Positions 11,599-22,407 of a DNA stretch of 64,000 bases are shown here, one piece after another. Location of the stretch: assembly GCA_047967505.1 (NCBI GenBank), contig CM106540.1; one strand, 5' to 3'. The stretch comes from Dipteris shenzhenensis. Its lineage: Eukaryota > Polypodiophyta > Polypodiopsida > Gleicheniales. The notes below the pieces were generated by a model. The model was given only the letters and a program-made list of their open reading frames with translations, had not been told where the DNA came from and did no database searches. Within the stretch, counting starts at the first letter, position 1. Every line of letters begins with the position of its first letter. The position numbers and the translations under genes were made by a program.

Positions 11599-11613
11599 AT
11601 GTCCATCTCCATC
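11599..11613 (+). pseudogene. First five codons of a truncated EF-hand gene copy
   Basis: The bases ATGTCCATCTCCATC encode MSISI and align with the start MSVSI of the intact gene at 20853. After this the match stops abruptly at LINE sequence. The rest of the gene copy is not found between here and copy B, so it was either never duplicated or was deleted when the LINE arrived. Confidence 0.8.
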
Positions 11614-11644
11614 CCAAAGTTACCGTCTAAAGAGGAACACACAA

Positions 11645-12182
11645 TGTTTGTGGGTTAAATGACCCTTGGAGGAGTCAGGAACTAGCCAAGTGGCTGAGGG
11701 ATAACTCTTTGTCCCCAACTTTTCTTGTTTTACAAGAGGTTAAAGTAATTAATGACACCTTGGAAAATAGACTAAAAAAGGTTGAGAATAGAAGAATATG
11801 GTATTATACAAATCATGAGGAAGGTAGAGGAGGCACTGCAATTGAGATACTTTCACACTACAAGGATTGTGTCATGAATTGTATGGAGGACTTAAATCAC
11901 AGATGGCTGGCTCTAGAATGCAAGATGAAAAGGTTTTCTTTTACAACTGTGTTAGTATATGCCCCAATAGGATCCATGGAAAGAAGAGTCACATGGGACT
12001 CAATGATGAATTTGGGGAGTGACTGTGTCATTTTGGGGGATTTCAATATGGTGGAGAATTCAAAAGACACATGGATGCAAAAGGGCTCAACAATTAGGGG
12101 TCCTAAACAACAAATTTGGGAAGATCTCAAGGAAAACTTGCAAGTTGTTGACATTGCTACACATGGTGCAACAGGCAGGTAG
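11645..12182 (+). pseudogene. LINE endonuclease domain remnant
   Basis: The frame open from 11709 contains LQEVK, YTNHEEGRGGTAI, VYAPIGS and the catalytic-type block VILGDFNMVE, matching the exonuclease/endonuclease/phosphatase fold of plant LINEs that nicks target DNA. The same region begins near 11645 in a shifted frame with a LNDPWRSQELAKWL-like peptide. It ends at a stop at 12182 and is followed by a multiply stopped linker to the RT. Confidence 0.85.
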
Positions 12183-12758
12183 GCAATCTGAGGAGAGAAG
12201 CTAGGACAGAGTGTATATTGCCCAATCTCTGATTGATTAGGCTCTAGAAGTCAAACAATCAACCTTCTCCTCTCTCACCTTATGAGATCGCAAGCATGTG
12301 TTATCTTGTATTGATTTGGGAAGTGGGAAGAAAGGAAATTCATGGTTTAAAGTTGATCCATCATTATTCAAGCCGTAGACTGTCCAAAAATAGATTATAG
12401 AAAAATGGAAATTTTCTTTTTTTGCAGCAGATTCATTTTCACAAGGTTGGCAAGACGCTGTAGAAAGTATCCAGACAATCCTAAAGGAAGCAAAAAAAAA
12501 ACAGAGCTGCTATCAGAGCAAGGAGAATGGATAAACTTAAGATGGAGATTGAAATACTGGAACAAAGATCAAGGATGAATGATATTAATGCCGAGCAACA
12601 TTTACTAGATAAAAGAAAGGAAATTAGGATACAAGAGCAGATTAAGATACAAAATGCCAAGATTTATTTTAGGGAATGGTGGGCAGGCAAGGTAGACAGA
12701 CCAATCAAGGAGAACTTCATGAGGATTAGAAAAAAAGAGGCACCAAGAGGAAATTCCT

Positions 12759-13850
12759 TTGCTACAAAAGGAAGATGGAGAAGTGGCTAGAACAAAAGCA
12801 AAAAATGTGGACATCATTGTTAGTCATTTTAAGAATCTATTGACTACAGTGGACACAATAGATGACAAGGTCCTAGAGGCTAGAGACAGGTGTCAATCAA
12901 TCAGACAAATCAAAGTGTCTAACTTAGACAAAATTCATCTGGAAAATGATCTCTCCCTACAGGAACTTAAAGAGGCAGCCTTTTCAATGACTGATGGCAA
13001 AACACCTGGAGAAGATGGACTTCCTGTAGAATTCTACAAGTTTTTCTGGGACACTATGGGACCTTCTTTATTGGTTGTTTGGAGAGAGAGTGTTGATCAG
13101 GGCTCTCTTTCAAATCACTTAAATGGAGGGGTAATAAAGCTCATTCCAAAAGGAGATAGATTAGTTCTAAAAAATTGGAGACACCTCACCATGCTAAATG
13201 GCTCATATAAGATTTATGCCAAAGCCATTGCTCTGAGATTGACGTGTAAAATGGAAAACTGAATTCTGCAGGAATAGAAAGGATTTATAAAGAACATACA
13301 TCTTCTCTAGGCAATTATCAACCTATGGGAAGGCTGCACACATGCCGAGGAAAGCAAACAAGAGATCTACTTAATAAAAATAGACTTTGATAAGGCATAT
13401 GACGCTTAACTAAGAGTTTCTATTATAGTCCCTTAACTGCTTGGGACTGGGAACCAAATTCACCTCTTATGTAGCCCTACTGCTCTCCAATGCCTCAGCA
13501 AAGGTTTGTGTTAATGGAGAAATGCCCTAGAGCTTCATGCTTGAAAGATCCCATAAGACAAGGATGCCCATTGGCTCCTCTCTTATTTGCCATAGCTGCA
13601 GATGCCTTAGGATGCCTAATAAAAGACCAAGTATCAATGGATGAAATCAATGGAATAGAGATCCCTTTAGGAAAGCATCTAGTTAACCAGCAATTTGCAA
13701 ATGATACTACTCTGACCATCAAAAACATAGATGTAGATCTACAAAGAGCTATGGACTGTATGGACATCTTCTGTACTGCATCTGGATCAAAAAACTGGTT
13801 ATGCTCTGATATCTGGAGACCCCCAAAATCTTCTGGAGCAAACTAAGTTG
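12759..13850 (+). pseudogene. LINE reverse transcriptase remnant
   Basis: The first open block (to 13262) contains the RT entry motifs DGKTPGEDGLPVEFYKFFW and KLIPKGD. A DFDKAYD block follows near 13387, and the second block (13490-13846) has IRQGCPLAPLLFAIAADAL and QQFANDTTL. The last should be FADD, so a catalytic aspartate is replaced by asparagine. Stops and frameshifts separate the blocks. Sequence stops matching an RT at about 13850, where the AT-rich insertion starts. Confidence 0.88.
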
Positions 13851-14009
13851 CATTAATTTGCTCGATTTTTTTTTTCGATTTAAAAAAAACGTGAAAATTT
13901 GCGATTTTCCCGATTTAAAACAAATCCAATGATTTTTTCTAATTTATTCGTATGAATAACTTACTCTTATGAATACATTAGGTAATTTCTTCTGGATCAT
14001 ATATTGGGC

Positions 14010-14183
14010 CATTGAATAGATAATAAAAAACCACACACTTTTCCTTTTTAGAGCTCCTCAATCCGAGCTACGGATCTCAAGTTATGGCCATGGGGATCCC
14101 CATGGACATAACATGTGATCTACAACTTAGATCAGGGAGCTGCAAAAGGATAAAGTGTGTAACATTTTATCATCTATTCAATG
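14010..14183. repeat. 174-bp palindrome (long hairpin)
   Basis: The two arms mirror each other around 14096/14097. The centre (14088-14105) is a perfect 18-bp palindrome, CCATGGGGATCCCCATGG, and the outermost twelve bases CATTGAATAGAT and ATCTATTCAATG are in exact register. The arms between contain matching blocks such as ACACACTTTTCCTTTT, with mismatches. Confidence 0.9.
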
Positions 14184-14589
14184 AAGTTATTTTACTTTAA
14201 CAAAATATTTGAATTTATATTAATATATTTTATGTTATAATTACTATGGTATTTATTTAGTAATATATTTACTAAGGCGTTTACTATAGACTTATACAAA
14301 TGATGCATTGCTAAGTTATCGGCATTAGTGGTTTATAATTTTATTTCATAGAATTTATTCATTAAAAAACTATTTACATAAGAATAAATCTTAATTTACT
14401 CACATAAGAAATAAATTTATTTCACAAAATGCATTCACATAAACTTTTTTCACATAAGAAATAAACTAGTATTTATTCACATAAGAGAATTACAATTACA
14501 ACCCAAAAAAATTGCTTATATATTTTTTCACAAAAGAAAGAACACAAAGAATCACATTTCACACAAAAAACTTAAACTAATATAAATAA

Positions 14590-15010
14590 ATACACAATTT
14601 ACAATTTACACAAGAGTTGAAGATCTCAAACAAGAGATCTTAAGAACGCTAACAAATAAAAACACAAAAATAATTTACACAAGAGGTTCTAAGAAATTTA
14701 ACAAACAAAAACACAAAAGCAATTTACATAAGAGATCTTAAGAAATAAAAAACAAGAGATCCTAAGGACTCTAACAAACAAAAGCACAAAAACAATTTAC
14801 ACAAGAGATCCCAAGAACTCTAATAACAAAAACATAAAAACAATTTACACAAGAGCTTAAGAACTCAAAAAAGAGATCCTAAGAACTCTAACAAGCAAAA
14901 ACACAAAAAAATATCACAGAAGAGATCCTATGAACTCTAAGAAACAAAACCACAAAAACAATTCACACAAGAGATCTTAAGAGCTTTAAGAAAAGCTCCT
15001 AAGAACTCAC
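14590..15010 (+). repeat. Degenerate ~50-bp tandem repeats
   Basis: About eight imperfect units share the blocks AATTTACACAAGAGATC, CTAAGAACTCTAACAA and CAAAAACACAAAAA in that order. Unit length varies by several bases. There is no reading frame. Confidence 0.8.
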
Positions 15011-15344
15011 ACATACAAAAATAAAAATTCCATCTTATTTTAGACCTTAGAGATTGCTTAAGCAATCTAAGAGGCCTTCCTTGTTTTCTTTTCCTTCTTT
15101 GATCTCTATTGCTCAGCTGGAGAACCAAGCGCGAGATGAGCAAAGTACAAACAATTGTTGGCCTATATAGGAGAAATTATTCATACTATCAGCTTTATTC
15201 GTACGAATATTAATGGATGATGTGGTGAATTGTGGAAAATGTGACGTGGCAGAGCAAATTTTTGCTCGTTTTTTTTTACCAAATGAATTATTCATCCGAA
15301 TTTCTTGAATTTTTCGAATCACGACTTCGAATTTTTCTACTTAG

Positions 15345-16937
15345 GGAGTAGATGGGCTGCAAGAGAATTCCTCATGGACAGATCTTCAGATTGTTGGGTG
15401 TCCCTATGGGTTTCAAAGTTAAGATGAAAGAAGATGGGATTGGTTTCTAAAAAGGTTTAAAAAAAAAAAGACAGACTCAGAGGTTTGCAGGCAAACTTAG
15501 CAGTGAGAAGGGTAGTACTAAACCATTGTATATACCCAATAGCTATCTTCTATCTCTCATGTTGGTGTCCTTCCAAAATAGGTTTAGAAAAGTTCATAAG
15601 AATTTGCAGATCCTTCTTGTTGGGGGGGAGTGACACAAGAAGAAGAATAGCCAAGGTCAAATGGGCTTTCTGCACCAGGACCAGAATGGAAGGAGGTTTG
15701 TGAGTTATAAATATTCAGTTGGCATCATATAAATTAGCAGCCACATGGATAATAAAAGCCATCACTTCTCCCGAAAGTGATTGGGCTAACCTCCTTCTTA
15801 GAAACTTCAAGTATGTTAGACCCTACAGGGCCCCTAGATGGAAGGACTATCCCCTTCTCTCAGCCATAGGTAATCTAGAACTCTGCACAACTAAGGGGAG
15901 CCAGCTTTGGAAAACTCTATGGTGGGCCTTTGAACAGATCCAAAGTCACATTATCCTCTCTCAAAAAGGGAGCTTCATGGCTCTAGATTCAATTTGGGTT
16001 TCTGCCTTCTTCACCAAACAACAATTAAGTGATGAGGACTTCCTGAAAGCATGACATTTGTCAAAGAAAGGGTTATCTTGTTGGGGAGATGTGTGGGATA
16101 AAACCAACTTCAAGTGGAAGACATGGCTTGAGATAAGAAGAGAATTCAGACTCAGCAATGTAGACTAAGAGTTGATTATGAGTAGAATACAGCTGTGGTT
16201 TGGGAGGGAGACATCACTTGGAAAGGGGGCAGGGTCCTTAAATTCCCTAGAGAGTTTGGTTGGGTAGGCAGTTCATCCCTCTTACCTATCCCCACTCCCT
16301 CTGAAGGTATTGAAGAGATTGTGACCAAACTTAATGCTAGATGGAACAGTGCTGATAATGAAAGAAAATGGGGTAACAGATTTGACTTGATCTGGGATAG
16401 AATAATCCTAGAGAAAATGTCCACTTTGTTATGGCTAATTCTACACAAGGCTGTTTAGACTAACTGCAGGAGCCCAGGATTGGTAAGGGAGATGGTACAT
16501 GCAAAATGGTATCAAGGAGGACATTTTCCATTTGTTTATAGTTTTCACTGGAAATTTGTGCAGTTAAGGATAGAGAAACCAGTAAACTAGAGGTCTATTC
16601 TTTTGGGAGATGCACTCAAACTTCCTTATGCTACATGGGTACACATCAGGGCTTATGGTTTATTTGGATTTTCAAAAATGAGGTCATACATGCTAATCGA
16701 ATCTTTTTTAATTGGTATGAAAGATATTCTCCTACTAACTGAACACTATTTGCTGTGGTCCAGGCCAAGTTCTTGTTGGAACAAGAGTTTCATAATTATA
16801 ATGATCAGGTCTCACAACTGCAAGCAGAGCTTGAAGACCACATTAAGGATGCAGGGAGGTGTACCAATTTAGGGGTTGACCTACAAGCACAACTCCTACC
16901 ATCTCTGCTCCCTGTTAAAGTAGAACCCTCTGTTTAA
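15345..16937 (+). pseudogene. LINE post-RT region remnant
   Basis: After the insertion the LINE resumes with PMGFKV-like and RWDWFLKRF-like peptides, then open blocks at 15485-15703 (GLEKFIRICRSFLLGG, typical of plant LINEs between RT and the zinc-binding domain), 15719-16054 (WIIKAITSPESDWANLLLRN) and 16195-16458 (WDRIILEKMSTLLWLILH, the start of the zf-RVT-like region). Stops lie between them. The cysteine/histidine cluster of the zinc-binding domain is not recognisable, so the C-terminal part is badly decayed. Confidence 0.82.
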
Positions 16938-16978
16938 AGAGCCCTCTCTGGCACAGTCATCCTCTATCACACTGTTCC

Positions 16979-17130
16979 TTTGTTATTAGGTCAACTACAG
17001 CAAGTTTTGCTACCAGGTTAACTGTAGCCTTTTTTGTTACTAAATCATCTCCTAGGTCATTAGTAGCAAATTTTGTTACTAGATCAATTGTAGCCTTTTT
17101 TGGTATCAGGTCAACTGCAACAGGTCTTTC
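16979..17130 (+). repeat. Short ~27-bp tandem repeats in the LINE 3' region
   Basis: Five or so units resemble TTTTGTTACTAGGTCAACTGTAGCC with small changes. On the minus strand they form a repetitive ORF (16957-17184) with recurring DLVTK and KKAT peptides, which I read as a product of the repeat and not as a gene. Confidence 0.7.
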
Positions 17131-18189
17131 TTTTTCTAGGTTGACAAGGAGGCATCCTGGTCTCAGGATATGAGATGCATTCAACCTTCACTGCCAACAA
17201 ACAGAGCAACAAATGATAAATCACTACTGATCAGAAGACTGCTTTAGCTCCTCTCCTCTTTGGCTACTAGATCTTTTGTTTCTCCCCTGTATACATTGGC
17301 TTTTTTGTATGCAAGCTAGATATTTCTCTTTAGAGGAGAATATTTTGTCCACTGTGGGCTTCATTGTACAAATCATATGATTATACTATAATCAACTATT
17401 TCTTTGCAAAAAAAAAAATTCCACATGGCAATCAATGCGAAGGTCTTGGAAACTTTGAGAAATTTCCTTCAAAGAGACTACATAAAAACACGGAGAAGCA
17501 CAACTCCCTCAATTCTTCACAGAATGACAAGGAACTTTTAGACAAATGTTTTAGGTAGTCTTGGATCCAAGTCCCAGATCCAATGGGACAGATAGCTCTA
17601 CAAATGGAGGCCTGGATGTTGAGATCCCACTCACACAGGAAATGACAAAATGAAGACGTTGGAGTAGACAGAGCTTCACCACAGCTTCATAACTTCACGG
17701 AATCAAAAGCAGCTTCACAAGTAGAAGTTTTGGACCACTCTTAATCCACTGGGAGTGCCTGAACTGCAGTTGGTGGCCTGGATATGGAGATCCAACACAT
17801 GAAATTCGCACAAGAAATTGAATTTTGTCACTTTTTGTAGGAGTTGTAACTTTTCACTGAAAACTCGGATGACAGAGATTTGAAAATGAAAAATGAAGTA
17901 CTCAAAGTCTTCTACAATTTTTCTTTTGATCTCAGGTCGAGATTCAGTCTCTAGAGAAATATATCTTCATCACAAGACTCTCAGGTCTAAAATAGACTGT
18001 CTTTTGCCTCCAAAACCACCTACTGGCTTGCAAAAAACCACTCAGAGAACTTTCCAAAGGTTTCTACAAGGTCTCTACACACCAAGATGTAGGTAAAGTC
18101 ACCCAACGGAGCTTCTCCTTCCTCCCACAGAGCTATAGTAGTAGACTTCGGGCTCCAAGCTTACACCCAGGCTTAGGTGGAACACCCGT

Positions 18190-18201
18190 GCTCTGATACC
18201 A
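18190..18201 (-). other. Primer-binding site, initiator methionine tRNA
   Basis: TGGTATCAGAGC on the minus strand, two bases inside the LTR, as in the left-edge element. Confidence 0.9.
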
Positions 18202-18203
18202 GT

Positions 18204-18387
18204 TGAGAGATCTCAACAACGGACACGGAATAGAAGAAGCTGAGAGAGAGGGAGAGCCAAAAGAGAGAGTCACACAAGTTTTTGGTGGGTGCAGAATACC
18301 CTAATCTTCTATGTCATCCATATATATATATGTGTTTGAGTATTGTACATAACTAGGGTTAAGGTACAGAGGCCTTTAACCCCCACA
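18204..18387 (-). repeat. Copia LTR (fragment element)
   Basis: On the minus strand it begins TGTGGGGGTTAAAGGCC and ends GTTGAGATCTCTCA. The inner end is fixed by the primer-binding site. The outer end abuts the CT-rich start of duplication copy B. Confidence 0.8.
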
Positions 18388-20475
18388 CCCCTCTCCCTCT
18401 AAAATCCTCTCTCTCTCTCTGAACCCCTCCCTCTCTTCCCCTCTCACTACCATATCTCTCCCCTTCCCCTGCTCTCTCTTACCTTATCCTTCCCCCCCCT
18501 CATGCGGTGCTTAGGCATCGGCTAGCTAACTCCGCGGTAGTGTCCATGGCGATGGCACCACACCCAAGGCAGCCATGTGCTCGACTGTAGTATGAATCTC
18601 TGCTAAAGTGATTTCAATATTTCTATAGAGAATCGGTGATGAATGTCATGGAAACAACTTTAACCCTTTCTTCATCCAAGGAGCATGATTTGATTATGAG
18701 TTTGACTTGAATCATCATTGTGATTTTCATCCATGCCGTTCATATTTGCTCTTGTGAATTTGGTCCATGCCTTTAATGATCAATCATATATGATTCATGG
18801 AAGGAAACTCAATTCATCGATGTCCATCATATGGATGGCAAACTAGTGATGGGAATTCTCGCTGGTGATTTTCATGCCGTTCATGATTGGAGATGATTCA
18901 TGGAAATTACAACATAAATTCTATCGTGATTGTTTCATCTATGTCCTTCATATACATGTTGAGCTAGTGATAGGTGGATTGTATTCTCTAGTGATTTTCA
19001 AATACACCCTTCATGCTTGTGGCAAACATTGATGAATTTATCAAACAATGCCCTAATCCTCATCCATGCCCATCATGTTTTATCATTATGAATCAACCCA
19101 TGGTGAAACAAATGTTACAATATTAACATTAGACGAACCTTTGCACAAAAGCTCCCAACATTTGCTAAACTTGCCGCATATGAGTTGATTCACAGTCCAT
19201 TTTTATTGGTTGTGATTGCTACTACATTTCTATAACTGTACGTAGTTGATGAAGTACTCGCTCAAGTCACACATGCATGACCTCAAGCTCTTCTAAAGGC
19301 AATCGAGTCTCCTTCCCCTTAGCTATCTGTATGTGTTGATCTTTATGAGAGGTTTGTCTTATAGCTATTTTGAGAGTTGCATATACTTGATGGGAAGAAA
19401 CTAAAGACACATTGAGGTCACAAAATCCACTTTCTCTCATTAAGAACCATTAAGCAACATAGGATGACGCCCATATTGCAAACTACGACAAACAACAATG
19501 TAATTTTCCACAAACACGCAACATAGTCATCTCTTGAATTTGAAATACTATGTTAAATTATTTTAGTTCGTGGATGCAACTTCATTTGTTTGAATTGAAT
19601 GCATCATTGGACTCTAATAATTTGACACATAAAAAATGAAAATGCAAAAGAAATAGAAAATAAGTGGCAAGAAAGGCTTTTGAATGAGCATAAGCCATTT
19701 AAAAATCCCACCTTGAACCAATAATGAAATTTAAAAACACATTGTCGGTAGGGTTGGTAATGTGCTACTAGTTAACAATAAATAAATGCACAAAAGAAAA
19801 GGGGAGGTTGGAACAATGCTTTTATAACAACATACAAAAGTGCACATATACTAGTAAAAAAGAGGGGGAGGTGGGAGCATCAACGTAATACCTCTTTTGA
19901 AACTTTATCTTTCCAATGGATTGTTCCCTTTTAATTCCATATGCCCATAGATTCATCACTCTAAGTTAAAAAGCAAAGTGAAGGATACTATTAGTATGGC
20001 ATATAACTCTAAGTTAAAAAATAAAGTTTCGTATGGCATGTAACTCATTCTATAAAACTATGGGCAAGTGAAAACCATGGGTGAGTTTGAGTAGCCAGCA
20101 TGGCTTAAAGATTAGAGCTAATTGAACATAATATGGATGAAGGATGGGCTCACGTATTGCAGCTTAGATTAGTGAGTGCATTAAGATGTCATGTTAAGGT
20201 AGAGAGAAGGATAATCTAATATTCTTGTTGTGATTTATATAGCATCAAATAAGAACTAGGCATAGCTGGAAGAGGATTATGGATGATAAAGAAAGAAATA
20301 ATATGTGGATAATCAAAAAAACACTAAAGCCCTTCTAAGGCTAATAAACACTAATACACCACCTTAACCATAATGAAAATCAATATCTACTTTAGAGTTA
20401 AGAGCATGTAATCCTCCTATCGAGGCCCATAAAAAGCATAAATTTTAGTAAAATGCCCATGCGCATTTGTGTGGG

Positions 20476-20478
<3 letters not shown>

Positions 20479-20520
<42 letters not shown>
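20479..20520 (+). repeat. (AG)n microsatellite, copy B
   Basis: About 21 AG units lie roughly 330 bases before the EF-hand start codon. GA tracts are common in plant promoters and may bind GAGA-type factors; that role is inference. Confidence 0.95.
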
Positions 20521-20523
<3 letters not shown>

Positions 20524-20559
20524 GGGGGCATGGAGCATATTTTAGCAAAAGATTGTTAT

Positions 20560-20567
20560 TATAAAAA
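20560..20567 (+). promoter_or_regulatory. TATA box of the EF-hand gene
   Basis: TATAAAAA lies about 290 bases before the ATG and is kept in copy A. Transcription would start near 20590-20600 and give a leader of about 250 bases. Confidence 0.5.
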
Positions 20568-20852
20568 GAATATGCCTATACAATAAATATCAGAGAAAGA
20601 GCAAATGAGAAAGCTAAGAAAAGAAGTTTAGTTGTGTTTGGTGAGTAAGTCAAAAAGCTTAAGAAAGAAGAGGAAAACCATGGGTGAAAACTATGGATGG
20701 GGTTGAGTACCCAGCAAGGTTTGAAGAAGCTTAAATGTAAGCAAAGACCACAGCTACCTACAGTCTGTCTCATCAGCGACAAAACTCGCTCTTCCGACGA
20801 AACTCGCCCAAGCTCTCAGACCCTCTTTCCCATAGCCCACATCTCACCTTCC

Positions 20853-21266
20853 ATGTCCGTCTCCATTCTCGACGGCTCTACCATCCGTCACTTCATCGAA
20901 GACGTCGACGCTTTTAACGCTGCCGTAGACTTTCGCTTCCAAGAGATCGACGCCAACCGTGACGGCACCCTCTCCCGCTCTGAGCTTCGCCCCGCCTTGG
21001 AAGATTTGCGCCTCATCGAGTCCCACCTGGGGATGCCTGATAAGAAGACGTCCGATGAGCTGGACGCCCTGTATGACGCTGTGTTTGAGAAGTTCGATGC
21101 GGACCACAACGGCGCCGTGGACGCTGCGGAGTTCAGGTCGCAGATGAGGGACATATGGCTTGCTGTGGCGGACGGCTTGGGAGTTTGTCCCTTGCAGATG
21201 GTGATCGAAGATGGCAGCATTTTGCAAGACGCAGTGGAGCACGAGGAAGCCCATCTCCACGGCTGA
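20853..21266 (+). CDS. Small EF-hand calcium-binding protein
   Basis: A single exon of 137 codons. I chose the ATG at 20853 because the protein from there (MSVSILDGST...) has the usual length of the plant small two-EF-hand family. The frame stays open upstream to 20697 only through unlike sequence, and copy A keeps the same ATG. Two canonical 12-residue calcium loops are visible: D33-N35-D37-G38-T39-S41-E44 and D82-D84-N86-G87-A88-D90-E93, each with glutamate in the last position and flanked by helices. There is no signal peptide or membrane segment, so a cytosolic or nuclear calcium sensor or buffer is expected. The partner is unknown. The coding part is clearly richer in G+C than the surroundings. 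No stop or frameshift is seen, so it looks functional. Confidence 0.9.
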   Translation: MSVSILDGSTIRHFIEDVDAFNAAVDFRFQEIDANRDGTLSRSELRPALEDLRLIESHLGMPDKKTSDELDALYDAVFEKFDADHNGAVDAAEFRSQMRDIWLAVADGLGVCPLQMVIEDGSILQDAVEHEEAHLHG

Positions 21267-21512
21267 ACTTTGAAAGTTTGTGTTGAAAACTTGGCTTGCC
21301 CTTTGACACAGAAGTCGAAATTGCATTCGCATCAGTTTACGTGACAGGGCTAATTGATAATTTATGGCACGCTTTACCCAGTTTTTGCCTGGTAACCAAA
21401 GATTGAAGTTGTATCCACTTTATATTTGAGATGTTAAAAATTCCAAAGAATCATTTAGAAACTCCTCTTCCTGTATTACAATGTATGGCAAGGAGCACAT
21501 TTGCCTAGTAGC

Positions 21513-21518
21513 AATAAA
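21513..21518 (+). promoter_or_regulatory. Likely polyadenylation signal of the EF-hand gene
   Basis: AATAAA lies about 250 bases after the stop codon, a usual distance for a plant 3' UTR. Confidence 0.45.
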
Positions 21519-21529
21519 CATTGACACAA

Positions 21530-22400
21530 TGCGAGTACGTTCTATCGATTGATTCACAATTTATGCTCTTGTGTCCCAATTCATTATGGGGAAATCATAT
21601 ATGTGATCCTTGGACTTCATAATCACACACTAGCTACATTGGTTTTCCTCACAATACCAAAACAAACTTGGCATAAGGAGCATGAAACTTAATCACGTCA
21701 CCTCTAACACAACTCCTCCAATGCAAGGCCTAAAGCATGAGTCTTTGATAGGGTGTTCTTGTAATTCTTCATGATGTTTAGCATAATGCATAACCCTCAA
21801 AAGTCTAACACATAATGTTGACAACATGTTGTTTAACCATTATTTCTTTGATCATATTACGAATGCCAAACGAGTGTTTTTTCTATCCTATAGATTGGGC
21901 TCACGAGGGACAACCATACTTGACCTTAAGCTATTAAGTATACTTGAGATGTTATTTCTATGAAGGTTGAAAAATGTTGGGAAAAGAAGACATCAAAGTA
22001 CTTTTATGTTCATAGTAAAGTTATATATGTTTGGTCTATTATCCCATTTTTGCAAAAGCAGGGAAGCAAACATGGCCCTATATTATCCTCCCATATTTGA
22101 AAAGCGAAGGCATGTATACTCTTTTCCAAAGAACACACATTTAGTAGAGACATCTTGTCAATTTAAAGTATATTCTAGTGAAGCTTCTCTTTTTGCATAT
22201 TTTCTTATTTTCCATTGCATATGCTCTTTTCAAGGATGTCATTATCTAGTGAAGAGCCAAGGAACAACCTATGCGTATACTCCTCTCTCAAGAATATACT
22301 CTTATCGTCCTCCTTCTTTGCATAGATATTGTGGATTCTTTGTGATCAAATACTCTTGAAGTAAGCACTAGCATGCTCAAAGAAAGTGATGCTTGTACTT
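21530..22400. other. Non-coding stretch downstream of the EF-hand gene
   Basis: AT-rich sequence. The longest ORF (21967-22359) has no domain and no codon bias, and I do not count it as a gene. Confidence 0.5.
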
Positions 22401-22407
22401 TGTAAGT

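Larger units (their letters stand above)
9120..11612 (+). repeat. Segmental duplication, copy A
   Basis: This segment matches 18395-20866 end to end in the same orientation, with scattered substitutions and small indels. It runs from a CT-rich block through about 2 kb of AT-rich sequence, an (AG)n tract and a TATA box, to the first codons of the EF-hand gene. Apart from those codons I see no gene in it; the small ORFs at 9565-9792 and 11303-11512 are not conserved in copy B. Confidence 0.93.
13851..15345. mobile_element. AT-rich insertion inside the LINE, type unknown
   Basis: The LINE protein similarity stops at about 13850 and resumes at about 15345, so these 1.5 kb were inserted later. 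The block starts with TCGATTTTTTTTTTCGATTT and ends with GAATTTTTCGAATCACGACTT, so both ends are rich in TCGA/TTCGAA-like strings, but I could not match clean terminal inverted repeats or a target duplication. Inside are a long palindrome and an array of ~50-bp repeats. It has no coding capacity. A non-autonomous DNA transposon or a short LTR-type element are both possible. Confidence 0.6.
11614..17419 (+). mobile_element. 5'-truncated plant L1-type LINE, dead, with a nested insertion
   Basis: The order on the plus strand is apurinic-type endonuclease, reverse transcriptase, post-RT region and an A-run at 17409-17419. ORF1 is missing, as is usual for truncation during target-primed reverse transcription. 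The reading frame is broken many times, and a 1.5-kb AT-rich block (13851-15345) splits the RT-to-C-terminal junction. I see no target-site duplication: the left flank is the EF-hand gene start and the right flank is Copia leader, so one end has been rearranged. Confidence 0.88.
17424..18387 (-). mobile_element. Copia fragment: 5' LTR and leader only
   Basis: On the minus strand this is an LTR, an initiator-Met primer-binding site and about 780 bases of leader, which then stops dead next to the A-run of the LINE. No gag follows. The leader resembles in style, but not closely in sequence, that of the left-edge Copia element, and the two LTR ends are alike, so they belong to related families. 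Confidence 0.8.
18395..20866 (+). repeat. Segmental duplication, copy B
   Basis: It matches copy A (9120-11612) in order and orientation, and is the copy attached to the intact EF-hand gene. The upstream neighbour is a Copia LTR, whereas copy A is preceded by the polypyrimidine tract. Most of it is AT-rich non-coding sequence without a recognisable feature other than the promoter elements listed separately. Confidence 0.93.

Noticed and set aside
20697-20852. Longer N-terminus for the EF-hand protein
   Set aside because: The extra 52 residues start at a non-ATG codon, are absent from the family pattern, and lie in the 5' leader region that is indel-rich between the two duplicate copies.
20844-21332. 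Minus-strand ORFs of 110-162 codons opposite the EF-hand gene
   Set aside because: They are antisense shadows produced by the GC-rich coding sequence.
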